NCBI RefSeq assembly: GCF_900176515.1
Contig: NZ_FWXV01000008.1
Span: 372,001 to 436,000 of the forward strand
Origin: Kibdelosporangium aridum
GTDB taxonomy: Bacteria > Actinomycetota > Actinomycetes > Mycobacteriales > Pseudonocardiaceae
Direction: 5' to 3'
DNA: 64,000 bases
The notes beneath the pieces were generated by a model, which made no database searches, was not told where the DNA came from, and saw nothing but the letters and a program-made list of their open reading frames with translations. The position numbers and the translations under genes were made by a program. Of this stretch, positions 1-8,406 are shown in pieces (the first letter of the stretch is position 1; each line of letters starts with the position of its first letter).

Positions 1-1
1 C

Positions 2-877
2 GTTGATGAGATGGGGCCGTCCCTTGAGACGGTCGTCGACCGGTTCCGGGCCGCGGCCGCGACTGGCCTTGCCGGGGTTTGGCTGGCGCAGCGCACCGGC
101 CGGGACGCGCTCACCACACTGGCGGTCGCCGGACGTCAGGTGCCGGGCATCGAACTCGGTACCGCGGTGGTGCCGACCTACCCCAGGCACCCGCTTTCCC
201 TTGCCGCGCAAGCGCTGACCGTCCAGGAAGCCGTCGGCAACCGGCTGACCCTGGGACTCGGAGTCAGCCACCGGCACATCATCGAAGACCAGTACGGGTA
301 TTCCTTCGACCGGCCCGCCCGGCATCTCCGCGAATACCTGTCCGCATTGGTTCCATTGCTGCGCGGTGAGAGCGTCAGCTACAAGGGCGAGACGCTGAAG
401 GCCGTTGGCGCGGTTGACATCCCAGCGGTCGCACCGCCGTCTGTGCTCGTTGGCGCGCTCGGCCCGGCAATGTTGCGAGCGGCCGGAGAGTTGGCTGACG
501 GCACCATCGCGACATGGGCCACCGCAACCGGTCTTGCCGACTACGTCGTGCCTACGATCACCCGAGCGGCGGGCAGGAACGTACCTCGTGTAGTCGCTGC
601 CACAGTCGCCTGTGTCACGTCCCATGAGGACGATCGCCGGGCGTGGGTCGCCGAGAACTTCGGGATGGTCGGACAGCTGCCCAGCTACCGCGCCATGCTC
701 GACCGAAGTCAGGCGGCCGGCCCCGAGGACGCGGTGCTCGTCGGTGATGAAACCACTGTCGAGCACCAGATCCGTCAGCTGTTCGATGCCGGCGCGACCG
801 AACTCGTCGTGATGCCCCTCGGCTCGCAAGACGAGCAGACCCGCACCATCGGCCTTCTGGCCGATCTGGCCGGATAG
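2..877 (+). CDS. LLM-class F420-dependent oxidoreductase, 5' partial
   Basis: This is the C-terminal ~290 residues of a luciferase-like (LLM) TIM-barrel oxidoreductase. The reading frame is open to the left edge, so the true start probably lies outside the window; an internal ATG at 11 is not convincing because the barrel already needs earlier strands. Motifs seen include GIELGTAVVPTYPRHP, the typical strand 2 segment followed by an Arg/His-Pro turn, then NRLTLGLGVSH and HLREYLSALVPLLRGE. These match F420-using LLM enzymes such as the MSMEG_4879-type group. Family members reduce or oxidise substrates with F420 (less often FMN) in the cytosol; the substrate here is unknown. It ends in a strong hairpin shared with the convergent neighbour. 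Confidence 0.85.
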   Translation, partial: VDEMGPSLETVVDRFRAAAATGLAGVWLAQRTGRDALTTLAVAGRQVPGIELGTAVVPTYPRHPLSLAAQALTVQEAVGNRLTLGLGVSHRHIIEDQYGYSFDRPARHLREYLSALVPLLRGESVSYKGETLKAVGAVDIPAVAPPSVLVGALGPAMLRAAGELADGTIATWATATGLADYVVPTITRAAGRNVPRVVAATVACVTSHEDDRRAWVAENFGMVGQLPSYRAMLDRSQAAGPEDAVLVGDETTVEHQIRQLFDAGATELVVMPLGSQDEQTRTIGLLADLAG

Positions 878-903
878 GACGCCGGCTCTGCGAAGCGCGA
901 ACA

Positions 904-933
904 CCCCGGCCCGGACCAGCGTCCGAGCCGGGG
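904..933. terminator. Bidirectional hairpin terminator
   Basis: The arms CCCCGGCCCGGAC and GTCCGAGCCGGGG form a 13-bp stem with one mismatch and a CAGC loop. It lies between the stop of the plus-strand oxidoreductase (877) and the stop of the minus-strand secreted protein (951). There is no U-tract, which is usual for actinomycete terminators. It probably ends both transcripts. Confidence 0.7.
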
Positions 934-950
934 CTGAGTCCTGCTGCCGA

Positions 951-1613
951 CTACTTCCGGTAGAAGTGCACGTTGCGCCACTGGTGCTCGGCACCCGCGG
1001 TCTTCAATGTGCCGTACACGCCGTACTTGAAGTAGTGATCGCCTTTGGGCCCGTTGTTCGTGTGCACGTGTTTGCCGTTGATGTAGATGGAGTAACTGCC
1101 GCCGGTGGCGGTGGCGTTGTGGGTGACGTTGATGCGTACCCACTTGCCGTAGATGTTGCTGATCAGGTCTTTGCCCCCGCCTCGGAGGGTGCCCCCGTTC
1201 TTCGAGAAGGACCTGATCATCAGCGTGGTGGCGCCGTCACCGTCGTTGCCGAAGATCTGCATGGCGCTTTCGTCGTCGGTGCCTGCGGTGACCTTGAGTT
1301 CGCCCTCGAACTGCCGCTGGCCGGTCCGGTAGTTGTCCTGAACCCGGACCTCGACTCGGTTGGACCCGTTGTTGAAGAGTTTGAAGGTCTGTACCCCGCC
1401 GGACCGTGAGTAGGATCCGCCAGGCCCGGATGCGCTGGTGGTGCTGCTCGGGTAGCTCGTCATTTCGCCGCGGCTCTGAATCTGCAGGTTCCACGAGGGG
1501 TTGTGTTCCTGCCAACCGCTGCCCACCGGACCGGCGAAGGCGCTGGGCTGGACGAGAACGACCGTCAAAACGGCAGTGCCGGCGATCGCGGCAATTCTTC
1601 GTGTCACACGCAT
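951..1613 (-). CDS. Secreted concanavalin-like (jelly-roll) protein, polysaccharide-lyase-like
   Basis: A 220-residue exported protein. Residues 1-27 form a classic Sec signal (MRVTRR, hydrophobic run, then SAFA before GPVG). The mature part is rich in beta-strand, Gly, Asn and aromatic residues. Segments such as QFEGELKVT, ESAMQIFG, WVRINVTHN and GSYSIYINGK resemble the alginate-lyase-2/heparin-lyase-like beta-jelly-roll fold (polysaccharide lyase family 7/20-like proteins of Streptomyces). Catalytic residues cannot be assigned with confidence, so it may be a lyase or only a carbohydrate-binding lectin. It acts outside the cell. It is monocistronic and convergent with the upstream oxidoreductase. 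Confidence 0.7.
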   Translation of the reverse strand: MRVTRRIAAIAGTAVLTVVLVQPSAFAGPVGSGWQEHNPSWNLQIQSRGEMTSYPSSTTSASGPGGSYSRSGGVQTFKLFNNGSNRVEVRVQDNYRTGQRQFEGELKVTAGTDDESAMQIFGNDGDGATTLMIRSFSKNGGTLRGGGKDLISNIYGKWVRINVTHNATATGGSYSIYINGKHVHTNNGPKGDHYFKYGVYGTLKTAGAEHQWRNVHFYRK

Positions 1614-1766
1614 GGTGCTCCTTGTGTCGCATTGCAGGGATACACACAGCGGCGGAAACCCGAGTGTCGCCTATATCCGAGCGCCGCGCCAACGTCCCTG
1701 CTTGCGGTCCCCGCAGGTCCTTCCGTGCGGCACGATGACCAAATCCGCACACCGTAAGGAGACAGC

Positions 1767-2204
1767 ATGGTCGACAGGTTCAACCCGCCCGGAATGTGGC
1801 AGCCGAACGGCCGTGCCTTCTCCCAGGGAGTCGTCCAGGGAGAAGGAGCCGTCGTTCACGTCACGGGGCAGGTGGCGTGGGACGAACACGGCAACGTTGT
1901 CGGTGCCGGGGATGTCGGGACACAGATGGACAAGGCAATCGACAACATCCGGATGGTCCTCGACGAGGTCGGCGGGAGGCTCGCCGACATCGTGTCCCTG
2001 ACGATCTACTTCCTCGACCGCGCCGACCTCCCGGTGATCCAGCGAGTCCGCGCCCTGCATTTTCCCGCCGAGACCGCGCCGGTCAGCGTCCTGGTCCAGG
2101 TACCCGGCCTGGTCCTGCCGGAGTTCCTCGTCGAACTTGCCCCGATCGCCGTGGTGCCGGACAGCCGGTTCGTCCGCCCACATCGGCCTGAACCCCGTGC
2201 TTAG
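1767..2204 (+). CDS. RidA/YjgF/UK114-family protein without the catalytic arginine
   Basis: A 145-residue single-domain protein of the RidA superfamily, with a strong RBS (AAGGAG) before the ATG. Family landmarks are visible: GRAFSQGVV, VHVTGQVAWD, QMDKAIDNIRMVLDEVG (the helix near residues 50-66), DIVSLTIYFLD and LVELAPIAVV. Canonical RidA hydrolyses enamine/imine intermediates using an Arg in the P-A-R-S-x-V-E-V segment. Here that segment reads AETAPVSVLVQV, so the Arg appears replaced by a hydrophobic residue. It is therefore unlikely to be a standard deaminase and may belong to one of the Rid1-Rid7 side groups of unknown role. It stands alone between a secreted protein and an Fn3 protein. 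Confidence 0.85.
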   Translation: MVDRFNPPGMWQPNGRAFSQGVVQGEGAVVHVTGQVAWDEHGNVVGAGDVGTQMDKAIDNIRMVLDEVGGRLADIVSLTIYFLDRADLPVIQRVRALHFPAETAPVSVLVQVPGLVLPEFLVELAPIAVVPDSRFVRPHRPEPRA

Positions 2205-2287
2205 TCCAAGCTGGCCATGACGAGCCTTTGATCTGCGAAAAGGCACGTTCGGGACCGCTCCCAAGTGTCACGGGGTAAGTTGCGAGT

Positions 2288-4093
2288 GTGTTGAAGCGCA
2301 GTCGGCCGTTCGCGCTGATCGCCGTTCTCGTCGCAGGCGCGTTGGTCACGGTCCTCACCGGAGCTGCCAAGCCATTGCCTGGCGCCCCGTTCGCGCTGAC
2401 CGGACACTGGGTGTTCAACTCGGTGCTGCAGATGGTCTTCCACATCGACGGCGGTACCGGCAACATCGACGCCCACGCCGAAGTCCAGGGCGAACCGGGC
2501 AGTCAGGTCGTGCAGAACGACACGCACGGGTACGTCGTCGGGCCGACGGGAATCACCGAGTTCGACAAAGCCAAGCTGTCCGAGCAACAGGCCATCACCG
2601 TCACCCCACCGACGAACGAGCGGCCGGTGGGCATCGAGGCCATCGGCGGGCCGTATCTGGCGTACCGCAACGCGGGCAAGGTCGTGCGCCTCGGAGACCC
2701 ACCGGCGATCGTCCCGGTCGGTGGCGCGATCGGTACTCCTGTGGTCACCGCGGACGGCACGATGTGGTTGCACCGCCCCGACACCGGCCAGATCTGCACC
2801 CTCGGCAAGGACGCCGCCCACATCTCCGGCTGCCCGGTGGGCGCTCCGCCCGGCCACTCAGGCGCATTGACCATTGTGGACGGAAAGCCCGCGTTCGTTG
2901 ACACATTCAGCACAACCCTGAGCATCATCGACGGCGACAAGCTCGGCCCCGCGGTGCCGCTCGGCGTGCCGATCTCACCCAACGCACGCCCGGCGACGCA
3001 TGACCTGGCCGGCCGGGTGGCCATCCTGGACCCGCAACGGCAAAGCCTGCTGTTGGCCGACACCCGCGACCCGCCCGGCAAGCCGGTCACGATCCCACTG
3101 CCCAGCGGGGATTATGACGGCCCGATGTCCACAGGTGACGTGGTTGTGTTGGTGGACAGGCAAAGCGGCACTGTATTGACATACGGGCCGGACGGCGTGC
3201 GCAAGGATACGAAGCCGATCAAACAGAAGACCGGTCAGCCTCGGCTCAGCCGTGGCGAGGACAGCCGGGTGTATGTCGAGGACGCCGACGGTACGCAGGT
3301 CGTGGTGGTCGCCAAGGACGGCCACGTGCGGGAGGTGTCCACGGCCGAGAACCCCACAACCCCGCAACAGCCTCCTGTTCCCACGCCGAACACCGGAACA
3401 ACGACAACGGATAGGCGTGTCGGCGCACCGCCACTAGCTCAGCAGCAACGACCCCGGCCGCGGCAAGAGCAGCCGAGGCCGCGCACAACGACCACGCCGC
3501 CTGCAGTGCCCGCAGGCCGTCCGGGTGCCCCGCCGTCGGTCGCCGCGCAGGCAGGCAACGGGTCGGCCACCATTACGTGGGGTGCCGCTCCAGATAACCG
3601 TGCGGCTGTCACGTCCTATTTGGTGTCGTGGCAGGCAAGTACCGGCCAGACAGGGTCCACGACGGTCGGTGGGGGACAGCGCCGGACAACGGTCACCGGC
3701 CTGGCCAACGGCGTGCGTTATGTCTTCACCGTGGCCGCGACCAACCGGGTGGGCACCGGCCCTGGTGCGTCCTCCAACCCAGTCAACCCGGTGCAGCCGC
3801 AGACCCGAACGGTCACGGTGTCCCGTGGTACGACCGAGCGCTACAACGATACGTGTGAAGTCCCCGAGTGCGGGAAGATGCGCGTCGTGATGCGTGGCTT
3901 CGAACCACGCAAGAGTTACAAGGTCGTACCGTACGCGAGCACCGTGTACGCCAACCCGGGCAGAACAGTGACCACCGACCGCAACGGGAATCTCACCTTC
4001 GAGGCGTTCCATTTCCCGAAGGTGGGCGCCACGGTGTGGGTCGTGGTCGACAAGCAGTACCAGTCGAACAGGTACACGTGGGAGTCCGGGTGA
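2288..4093 (+). CDS. Membrane-anchored fibronectin type III protein
   Basis: A 601-residue extracytoplasmic protein with a GTG start. Residues 1-26 are a basic, hydrophobic uncleaved anchor or signal (LKRSRPFALIAVLVAGALVTV). Residues ~30-350 form repeated beta-strand stretches, possibly propeller-like (YVVGPTGITEF, YLAYRNAGKVVRLG, TMWLHRPDTGQIC). Residues ~360-415 are a Pro/Thr/Arg-rich linker. Residues ~418-505 are a clear Fn3 domain (SATITWGAAPDN, VTSYLVSW, VTGLANGVRYVFTVAATN). The last ~90 residues are a separate beta-rich module with two nearby Cys (DTCEVPECGK), possibly a disulphide. Similar actinomycete proteins sit beside MoxR/DUF58 genes, but that context is absent here. Probable role: cell-envelope binding or scaffold; no catalytic motif is seen. 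Confidence 0.75.
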   Translation: MLKRSRPFALIAVLVAGALVTVLTGAAKPLPGAPFALTGHWVFNSVLQMVFHIDGGTGNIDAHAEVQGEPGSQVVQNDTHGYVVGPTGITEFDKAKLSEQQAITVTPPTNERPVGIEAIGGPYLAYRNAGKVVRLGDPPAIVPVGGAIGTPVVTADGTMWLHRPDTGQICTLGKDAAHISGCPVGAPPGHSGALTIVDGKPAFVDTFSTTLSIIDGDKLGPAVPLGVPISPNARPATHDLAGRVAILDPQRQSLLLADTRDPPGKPVTIPLPSGDYDGPMSTGDVVVLVDRQSGTVLTYGPDGVRKDTKPIKQKTGQPRLSRGEDSRVYVEDADGTQVVVVAKDGHVREVSTAENPTTPQQPPVPTPNTGTTTTDRRVGAPPLAQQQRPRPRQEQPRPRTTTTPPAVPAGRPGAPPSVAAQAGNGSATITWGAAPDNRAAVTSYLVSWQASTGQTGSTTVGGGQRRTTVTGLANGVRYVFTVAATNRVGTGPGASSNPVNPVQPQTRTVTVSRGTTERYNDTCEVPECGKMRVVMRGFEPRKSYKVVPYASTVYANPGRTVTTDRNGNLTFEAFHFPKVGATVWVVVDKQYQSNRYTWESG

Positions 4094-4233
4094 GTACTCC
4101 GCGCCTGTGCGGCTGTCGCTGGATCCGAGGCAGTTGAAAAGATCAACGCCTGCGGGGTTTTCTCGCGGATCGTTGTGACAGCCTGTTCCAGGATTTCCGA
4201 GGTCCTGAGAAGGCAGCCGGGGGATCGGCTCCG

Positions 4234-5391
4234 CTACTCGAACACTCCGTAGCCCGCGACGGCGTGTGCCCGCACGCCGTCCATGTCGAGCTCCACGCCG
4301 ATGCCGGGAGTGTCGGGAAGCGTGATGTAGCCGTCCTTGACGATCGAGCCGCTCCCGTCGGGGGCGTGGACGTAGCTGTCCCACACCGCGCGCTCCTCGA
4401 GGGCGTGCCATTCCTGGACGAGGAAGTTGGGGATCGCTCCGCATTGGTGCGACGTGGCCATCGTGCCCAGCGGCGTCGACACCAGGTGCGGTGCGAAGGG
4501 AATGTAGTGAAGCTCCGCGAGGTTGGCGATCTTCTTGGCCTCCGCGAGGCCACCGCACTTCGGCACGTCCGGCTCGATGACGTCCACGGCACCGCGTTCG
4601 AGCAGCTCGCGGAATCCCCACCGCAGGTAGAGGTTCTCGCCTGCGCAGATCGGCGTGCGGGTCTGCGCGCGCACCCGCACCAGCGCGTCGATGTTCTCCG
4701 CCGGCAGCGGCTCCTCGAGCCACATCAGGTGGAACGGCTCGAGCTCCCACGAGATCCGGCATGCGCTCGGCACGTCGTAGCGAGCGTGTAGGTCGATGGC
4801 CAGATCGACGTCTGGTCCGATCGCTTCCCGGACGGCTGCCACGCGCTCGACCATCGATCGCAGCTCGGCGGCGTTGATCGTGTGGTTGAAGGCGTCGAAC
4901 TTGGCGGGGTGGTGCAGGTTGTCGATGTCGAACTTGATGGCGGTGAAGCCTTCGGCGACCATCCGTTGGGCTCGGTCGACGCACCCGGCGATCGAGCCCG
5001 CTGGGTCGTCGCCGTCGCCGCAGTCGGCGTAGAGGCGGATCCGGTCGCGGAACTTCCCGCCGAGCAGCCGGTAGACCGGCTGGCCCGCGGCTTTTCCTGC
5101 CAGGTCCCACAGCGCGAGCTCGATCCCGGACAAGGCGATCACGAACACCCCGCCCTGTGGGCCAGCGAAGACCTTGCCGCGGCGCAGCTTCTCCCAGCAC
5201 CGCTCGACGTTGCGCGGGTCCTCGCCGATCAGCAGGGGCGTCAGGGAATTGATCATTCCGACGACGGCGCCCGCGCCGGCATCGGGATTGGCCTCGCCGA
5301 ATCCGCTGATGCCCTCGTCGGTGTCGATCCGTACCAGCGTGGCCTCACCGTGGTAGGCCACCACTGCCGTCGTGACGTTCACGATCCGCAT
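4234..5391 (-). CDS. Enolase-superfamily acid-sugar dehydratase (mandelate racemase/galactonate dehydratase-like)
   Basis: A 385-residue enolase-superfamily enzyme. The start was chosen at the ATG encoding MRIVNVTTAVV because the family begins there; upstream codons of the same open frame belong to the antisense of the divergent regulator. The capping domain is about residues 1-120, the barrel about 125-345. Catalytic landmarks: KFD after TAIK, metal ligands in AIDLHARY (Asp and His), WLEEP (Glu) and CAGEN (Glu), and a general-base His in APHLVSTPLG. The D-x-H metal/acid pattern is that of D-galactonate and D-mannonate dehydratases, so beta-elimination of water from a sugar acid to give a 2-keto-3-deoxy acid is the likely reaction. 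It is divergent from the FadR-type regulator with a palindrome between them, which suggests direct control. Confidence 0.88.
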   Translation of the reverse strand: MRIVNVTTAVVAYHGEATLVRIDTDEGISGFGEANPDAGAGAVVGMINSLTPLLIGEDPRNVERCWEKLRRGKVFAGPQGGVFVIALSGIELALWDLAGKAAGQPVYRLLGGKFRDRIRLYADCGDGDDPAGSIAGCVDRAQRMVAEGFTAIKFDIDNLHHPAKFDAFNHTINAAELRSMVERVAAVREAIGPDVDLAIDLHARYDVPSACRISWELEPFHLMWLEEPLPAENIDALVRVRAQTRTPICAGENLYLRWGFRELLERGAVDVIEPDVPKCGGLAEAKKIANLAELHYIPFAPHLVSTPLGTMATSHQCGAIPNFLVQEWHALEERAVWDSYVHAPDGSGSIVKDGYITLPDTPGIGVELDMDGVRAHAVAGYGVFE

Positions 5392-5444
5392 TGCTCTCCC
5401 GCCGCCGGGTTGTGCAGATGAACGGACTGTTGCGACGTCCAACT

Positions 5445-5464
5445 TGTCATATAAGCTGATGACA
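5445..5464. promoter_or_regulatory. Probable operator of the FadR-type regulator
   Basis: A perfect 6-bp inverted repeat, TGTCAT-N8-ATGACA, sits in the 72-bp divergent promoter between the dehydratase and the GntR gene, and its last base is the first base of the regulator's ATG. The T-GT...AC-A form suits FadR-subfamily sites. Binding would shut both promoters, giving autoregulation. Confidence 0.5.
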
Positions 5465-6210
5465 TGCAAAGGGGACAAGAGTCTCCGGACGCTGTCAAGA
5501 TCCGGACTCTCCCGGTGCAGGTGGCGGCACACCTGACCCGGCGCATCGTCAGCGGCGAAATCGAGGACGGCCGGGCCCCGTCGGAGCTCGACATCTCCCA
5601 GGAGTTCGGGGTGTCCCGCGTGGTGGCGCGGGAGACGCTCAAGATCCTCGCCTCGCTCGACATCGTCGACGTCGCGCAGGGCCGCCGCGTCGTCGTGCGT
5701 CCCCGCGCGGAGTGGGACTACCTGAGCCCGTTGCTGATCGAGTGGCTGCCCACGGAGATCGTCGGCGAGCTGCTGCAGGAGCTGCACCAGATGCGCGCCC
5801 TGCTCGAGCCCGAGCTCGCCGCGATGGCCGCGGCCAGCATCTCCGACGAGACGCTGGACCGGCTCTCCGACGAGATCGACCGCATGTCGGCGCTCGAGGC
5901 GGATCCCGACGCCTACCTCGAGGTCGACCACGAGTTCCACATGGAGATCTGCCGGGCGGCCGACAACCGCATCCTCGACCGGATCATGTACTCCGCCCGC
6001 TGGCTCGGCACGGCCAGCCGACGCATCACCAACGAGGCACCGGCCGGTCTGCACCGCGCCACCGCCGAGCACACCGAGATCTACGAGGCGCTCGTGGCCC
6101 GTGATCCGGCAGGTGCCCGCGCGGCGATGCGCAGGCATCTGAGCAACAACTACTCCACGCTCCTCGCGGAGAAGGGGAAGCAGACCAAGCGAGCCGGCCG
6201 GCGGCGCTAG
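5464..6210 (+). CDS. GntR-family (FadR/FCD) transcriptional regulator
   Basis: A 248-residue regulator. Residues ~15-80 are a winged helix-turn-helix (HLTRRIVSGEI, LDISQEFGVSRVVARETLKIL, a wing at GRRVVV). Residues ~95-225 are an all-helical FCD ligand domain with metal-ligand-like residues in VDHEFHMEIC and the EHTEIYEAL helix. FCD members commonly sense sugar acids or their keto products and repress catabolic genes. No Shine-Dalgarno is evident before the ATG at 5464, and a palindrome overlaps that codon, so the mRNA may be leaderless. It is divergent from the acid-sugar dehydratase and probably governs region 4234-12495. Confidence 0.9.
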   Translation: MQRGQESPDAVKIRTLPVQVAAHLTRRIVSGEIEDGRAPSELDISQEFGVSRVVARETLKILASLDIVDVAQGRRVVVRPRAEWDYLSPLLIEWLPTEIVGELLQELHQMRALLEPELAAMAAASISDETLDRLSDEIDRMSALEADPDAYLEVDHEFHMEICRAADNRILDRIMYSARWLGTASRRITNEAPAGLHRATAEHTEIYEALVARDPAGARAAMRRHLSNNYSTLLAEKGKQTKRAGRRR

Positions 6211-6258
6211 CGCACTGCACGACCGAGATCCGGAACCGATGACGAGGACGGACGAGGC

Positions 6259-6888
6259 ATGGCAGCACCTACGATTCCGCCGATCCGGCTGGGGCTGATC
6301 GGCACCGGACTCGCGGTCGAGAAGCTGCACTGGCCGGCGTTATGCGGCTCGCCGGATCGGTACGTGGTCACCGCGTTCACTGACCGGTCCGCCGAGCAGA
6401 GCAGGCGGTTAGCCGGCTACAGCGGGGCCGGTCCAGCCCGGGCCGAAGCTGACCGGGCTGCTTTGCCGGCCCGCGACGACTTGATCGGTCGCCTGCACCT
6501 GATGGCATGGCGGCATGCCGGCCGGCTGGTGCCCCGCCAGAGCTGGTTCACCGGCACGCCGTGGCGGCAGCGGGGGCAGTACCGCGGCGGCGTGCACCAC
6601 ATCGCCCGGATCCGGCTGCTCTGCGGCGACATCGCACGGGTTCACGGTGCCGTGCAGGCGGCCAACAGCACGATGGACGCCCCGTCGGACCTCGCGCTCA
6701 ACCTCGTCTTCACCGGAGGCACCATCGGCAACTACACCGCGTCCTACCCCGAGATCCCGGTGCCGCCGGAACCCAACGACATGCGGCTGTACGGCACCGA
6801 GGGCGTGCTCGTACCGCTGTGGCGGCCCCGTGGCTCGAACGGGCTGCCAGGACAACGCATCAGCAGTTCGGCGTCCTTCGCGGCATGA
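6259..6888 (+). pseudogene. Decayed Gfo/Idh/MocA-family dehydrogenase
   Basis: This 209-codon frame keeps the N-terminal NAD-binding start (IRLGLIGTGLAVEKLHWPAL, VTAFTDRS) and pieces of the C-terminal domain (YRGGVHHIARIRLLCGD, LVFTGGTIGNYTASYPE, LYGTEGVL). Family members are usually 330-380 residues. The middle that should carry the E-K-P nicotinamide motif and the rest of the Rossmann fold is missing: after residue ~60 the frame jumps straight to the domain-2 region. The C-terminus also ends early, and sequence beyond the stop still looks helix-like in the same frame (RSAALASL). I read this as an internally deleted, truncated pseudogene in the acid-sugar cluster. A shortened functional protein is less likely. 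Confidence 0.65.
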
Positions 6889-6984
6889 ACGACCCGCAGC
6901 GCGGCGCTCGCCTCGCTGCCCCGCCGGTTGCAACGTCGCCCCCGTCGGTACGCGTCCGCTTGATCGGACGCGAGAGGAGTGGTC

Positions 6985-8406
6985 ATGGAGGAGAAAACTG
7001 ACTGGTCGAGGCGCAGGTTCCTCGGGATGAGCGCGCTGGGCGTGCTCGGTCTCGCTGCGTGCGAGAGCGGCCCCGCCGCGCCGCAGGTCGACGTCCAGGT
7101 GCCCAAGGAGCTGCTCGACCAGGCGGCCGGGCTGCGCGGCGGGTCGGTGGGGATGCTCTCGCAGAAGTTGTACTCGGAGGCCGCCAACCAGGCGCTCGAC
7201 AAGTCGTTACAGGTGTTCGCGCAGGCCACCGGCACCACGATCCGCAACGACCTGGTCTCCGGCGACGCCGGCGACATGGTCGCGAAGATGGACGCCGAGG
7301 TGAAGGCGGGCACCAACCGCGATCTGGCCTTCATGAGCGACCGGCGGTTCGTCGGCCAGCTCCACAACCTCGGCGCCCTCACCGACGTCACCGACGTGGT
7401 CGAGGAGATGCGCAAGCTCTACGGGGAGCCCGCAACGGAGGCGACCAACTACTGCGTGTTCGACGGGCGCTGGTACGCGATCCCTTACCACTTCATCGCA
7501 GCCGGGATGTACCTGCGCAAGGACTGGTACGAGGAAAAGGGTCTCCCGCTCAAGCTGCACTACACGTGGGAGGAGTTGCGCGACAACGCGTTGGCGGTCT
7601 CCGACCCGGCGAAGCGGCGCTTCGGCTGGGGTCTCACGGTGAACCGCTCCGGCGACGCCAACGGCTTCATCGCGAACGTCATCAACTGCTACGGCGGGGC
7701 GATCGCGGACAACACCGGCAGGAAGGTCGTGTTCAACTCGCCGGAGACCGTCGCTGCCGTGGAGTTCATCGGCGACATCTACACGAACCCGAAGTACACC
7801 CCGATGCTGCCACCCGGGATCGGAAGCTGGACCGACTCGAGCAACAACGAGAACTGGCTGGCCCAGATCCTGGGGCTGACGCTCAACCAGTTCAGCGTCT
7901 ACGCCGACTCGAAGACCAAGAACAACCCGGTCTACGCCAACACGCACCCGTTCAACGGCGCTACCGGACCGGCGATCGACCGGCCACTCGCGTACGGCGA
8001 GTCCAACTCGTTCGTCGTGTTCAAGGGGGCGAAGAACCCCGACCTCGCCAAGCTGGTGGCGAAGTTCATGGTCAGCGGCAGCGCGCTGCTCGGTGTCGCG
8101 AAGGGAGCACCGTGCCTGGTCAACCCCGCGTGGGACAAGGTGTGGGACTCCGACCCGTACTACACCAGCGGTGACCCCGCTTTCGCCGCGCTGCGGGAGC
8201 AGACCCGCGTGCCGCTCCCGTTGACCACCACTACCGGCTACGCGTTTCCCCAGGCCCCGAGCCCCGGCGAGCAAGCCGCTACCGCCGCCTATCTGCTGAC
8301 CGACATGATGCAGGCGGTCATCCAGGGCACCCGGCCGGCCGACGCCGTTGCCTCGACCCACGCCCGCATCGTCCAGGTCTTCGAGCAGCAGGGCTACAAG
8401 CAGTGA
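6985..8406 (+). CDS. ABC sugar-type solute-binding lipoprotein
   Basis: A 473-residue extracellular substrate-binding protein of the MalE/family-1 type. The ATG at 6985 is preferred over the GTG at 6979 because AGGAG at 6974-6978 gives ideal spacing. The N-terminus carries a twin-arginine motif (WSRRRFLG) and a lipobox (LAAC), so it is probably exported folded by Tat and lipidated at that Cys. The body has the periplasmic-binding fold: TIRNDLVSGDAGDMVAKMD, GALTDVTDV, YAIPYHFIAAGMYLRKDWYEEKGLP, FGWGLTVNRSGDANGF. It delivers ligand to the fused permease encoded directly downstream (GTGA overlap). Neighbouring sugar-acid dehydratases suggest an acid sugar or oligosaccharide ligand; that is inference. 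Confidence 0.9.
   Translation: MEEKTDWSRRRFLGMSALGVLGLAACESGPAAPQVDVQVPKELLDQAAGLRGGSVGMLSQKLYSEAANQALDKSLQVFAQATGTTIRNDLVSGDAGDMVAKMDAEVKAGTNRDLAFMSDRRFVGQLHNLGALTDVTDVVEEMRKLYGEPATEATNYCVFDGRWYAIPYHFIAAGMYLRKDWYEEKGLPLKLHYTWEELRDNALAVSDPAKRRFGWGLTVNRSGDANGFIANVINCYGGAIADNTGRKVVFNSPETVAAVEFIGDIYTNPKYTPMLPPGIGSWTDSSNNENWLAQILGLTLNQFSVYADSKTKNNPVYANTHPFNGATGPAIDRPLAYGESNSFVVFKGAKNPDLAKLVAKFMVSGSALLGVAKGAPCLVNPAWDKVWDSDPYYTSGDPAFAALREQTRVPLPLTTTTGYAFPQAPSPGEQAATAAYLLTDMMQAVIQGTRPADAVASTHARIVQVFEQQGYKQ

Noticed and set aside
3434..5200. 588-codon minus-strand frame joining the Fn3 region and the dehydratase
   Set aside because: Shadow frame of two real genes on opposite strands; Arg/Gly-rich, without any domain.
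5392..6330. Upstream extension of the minus-strand dehydratase frame to 6330
   Set aside because: It is the antisense of the GntR gene and has no homology; enolase-superfamily similarity starts at the ATG at 5391.
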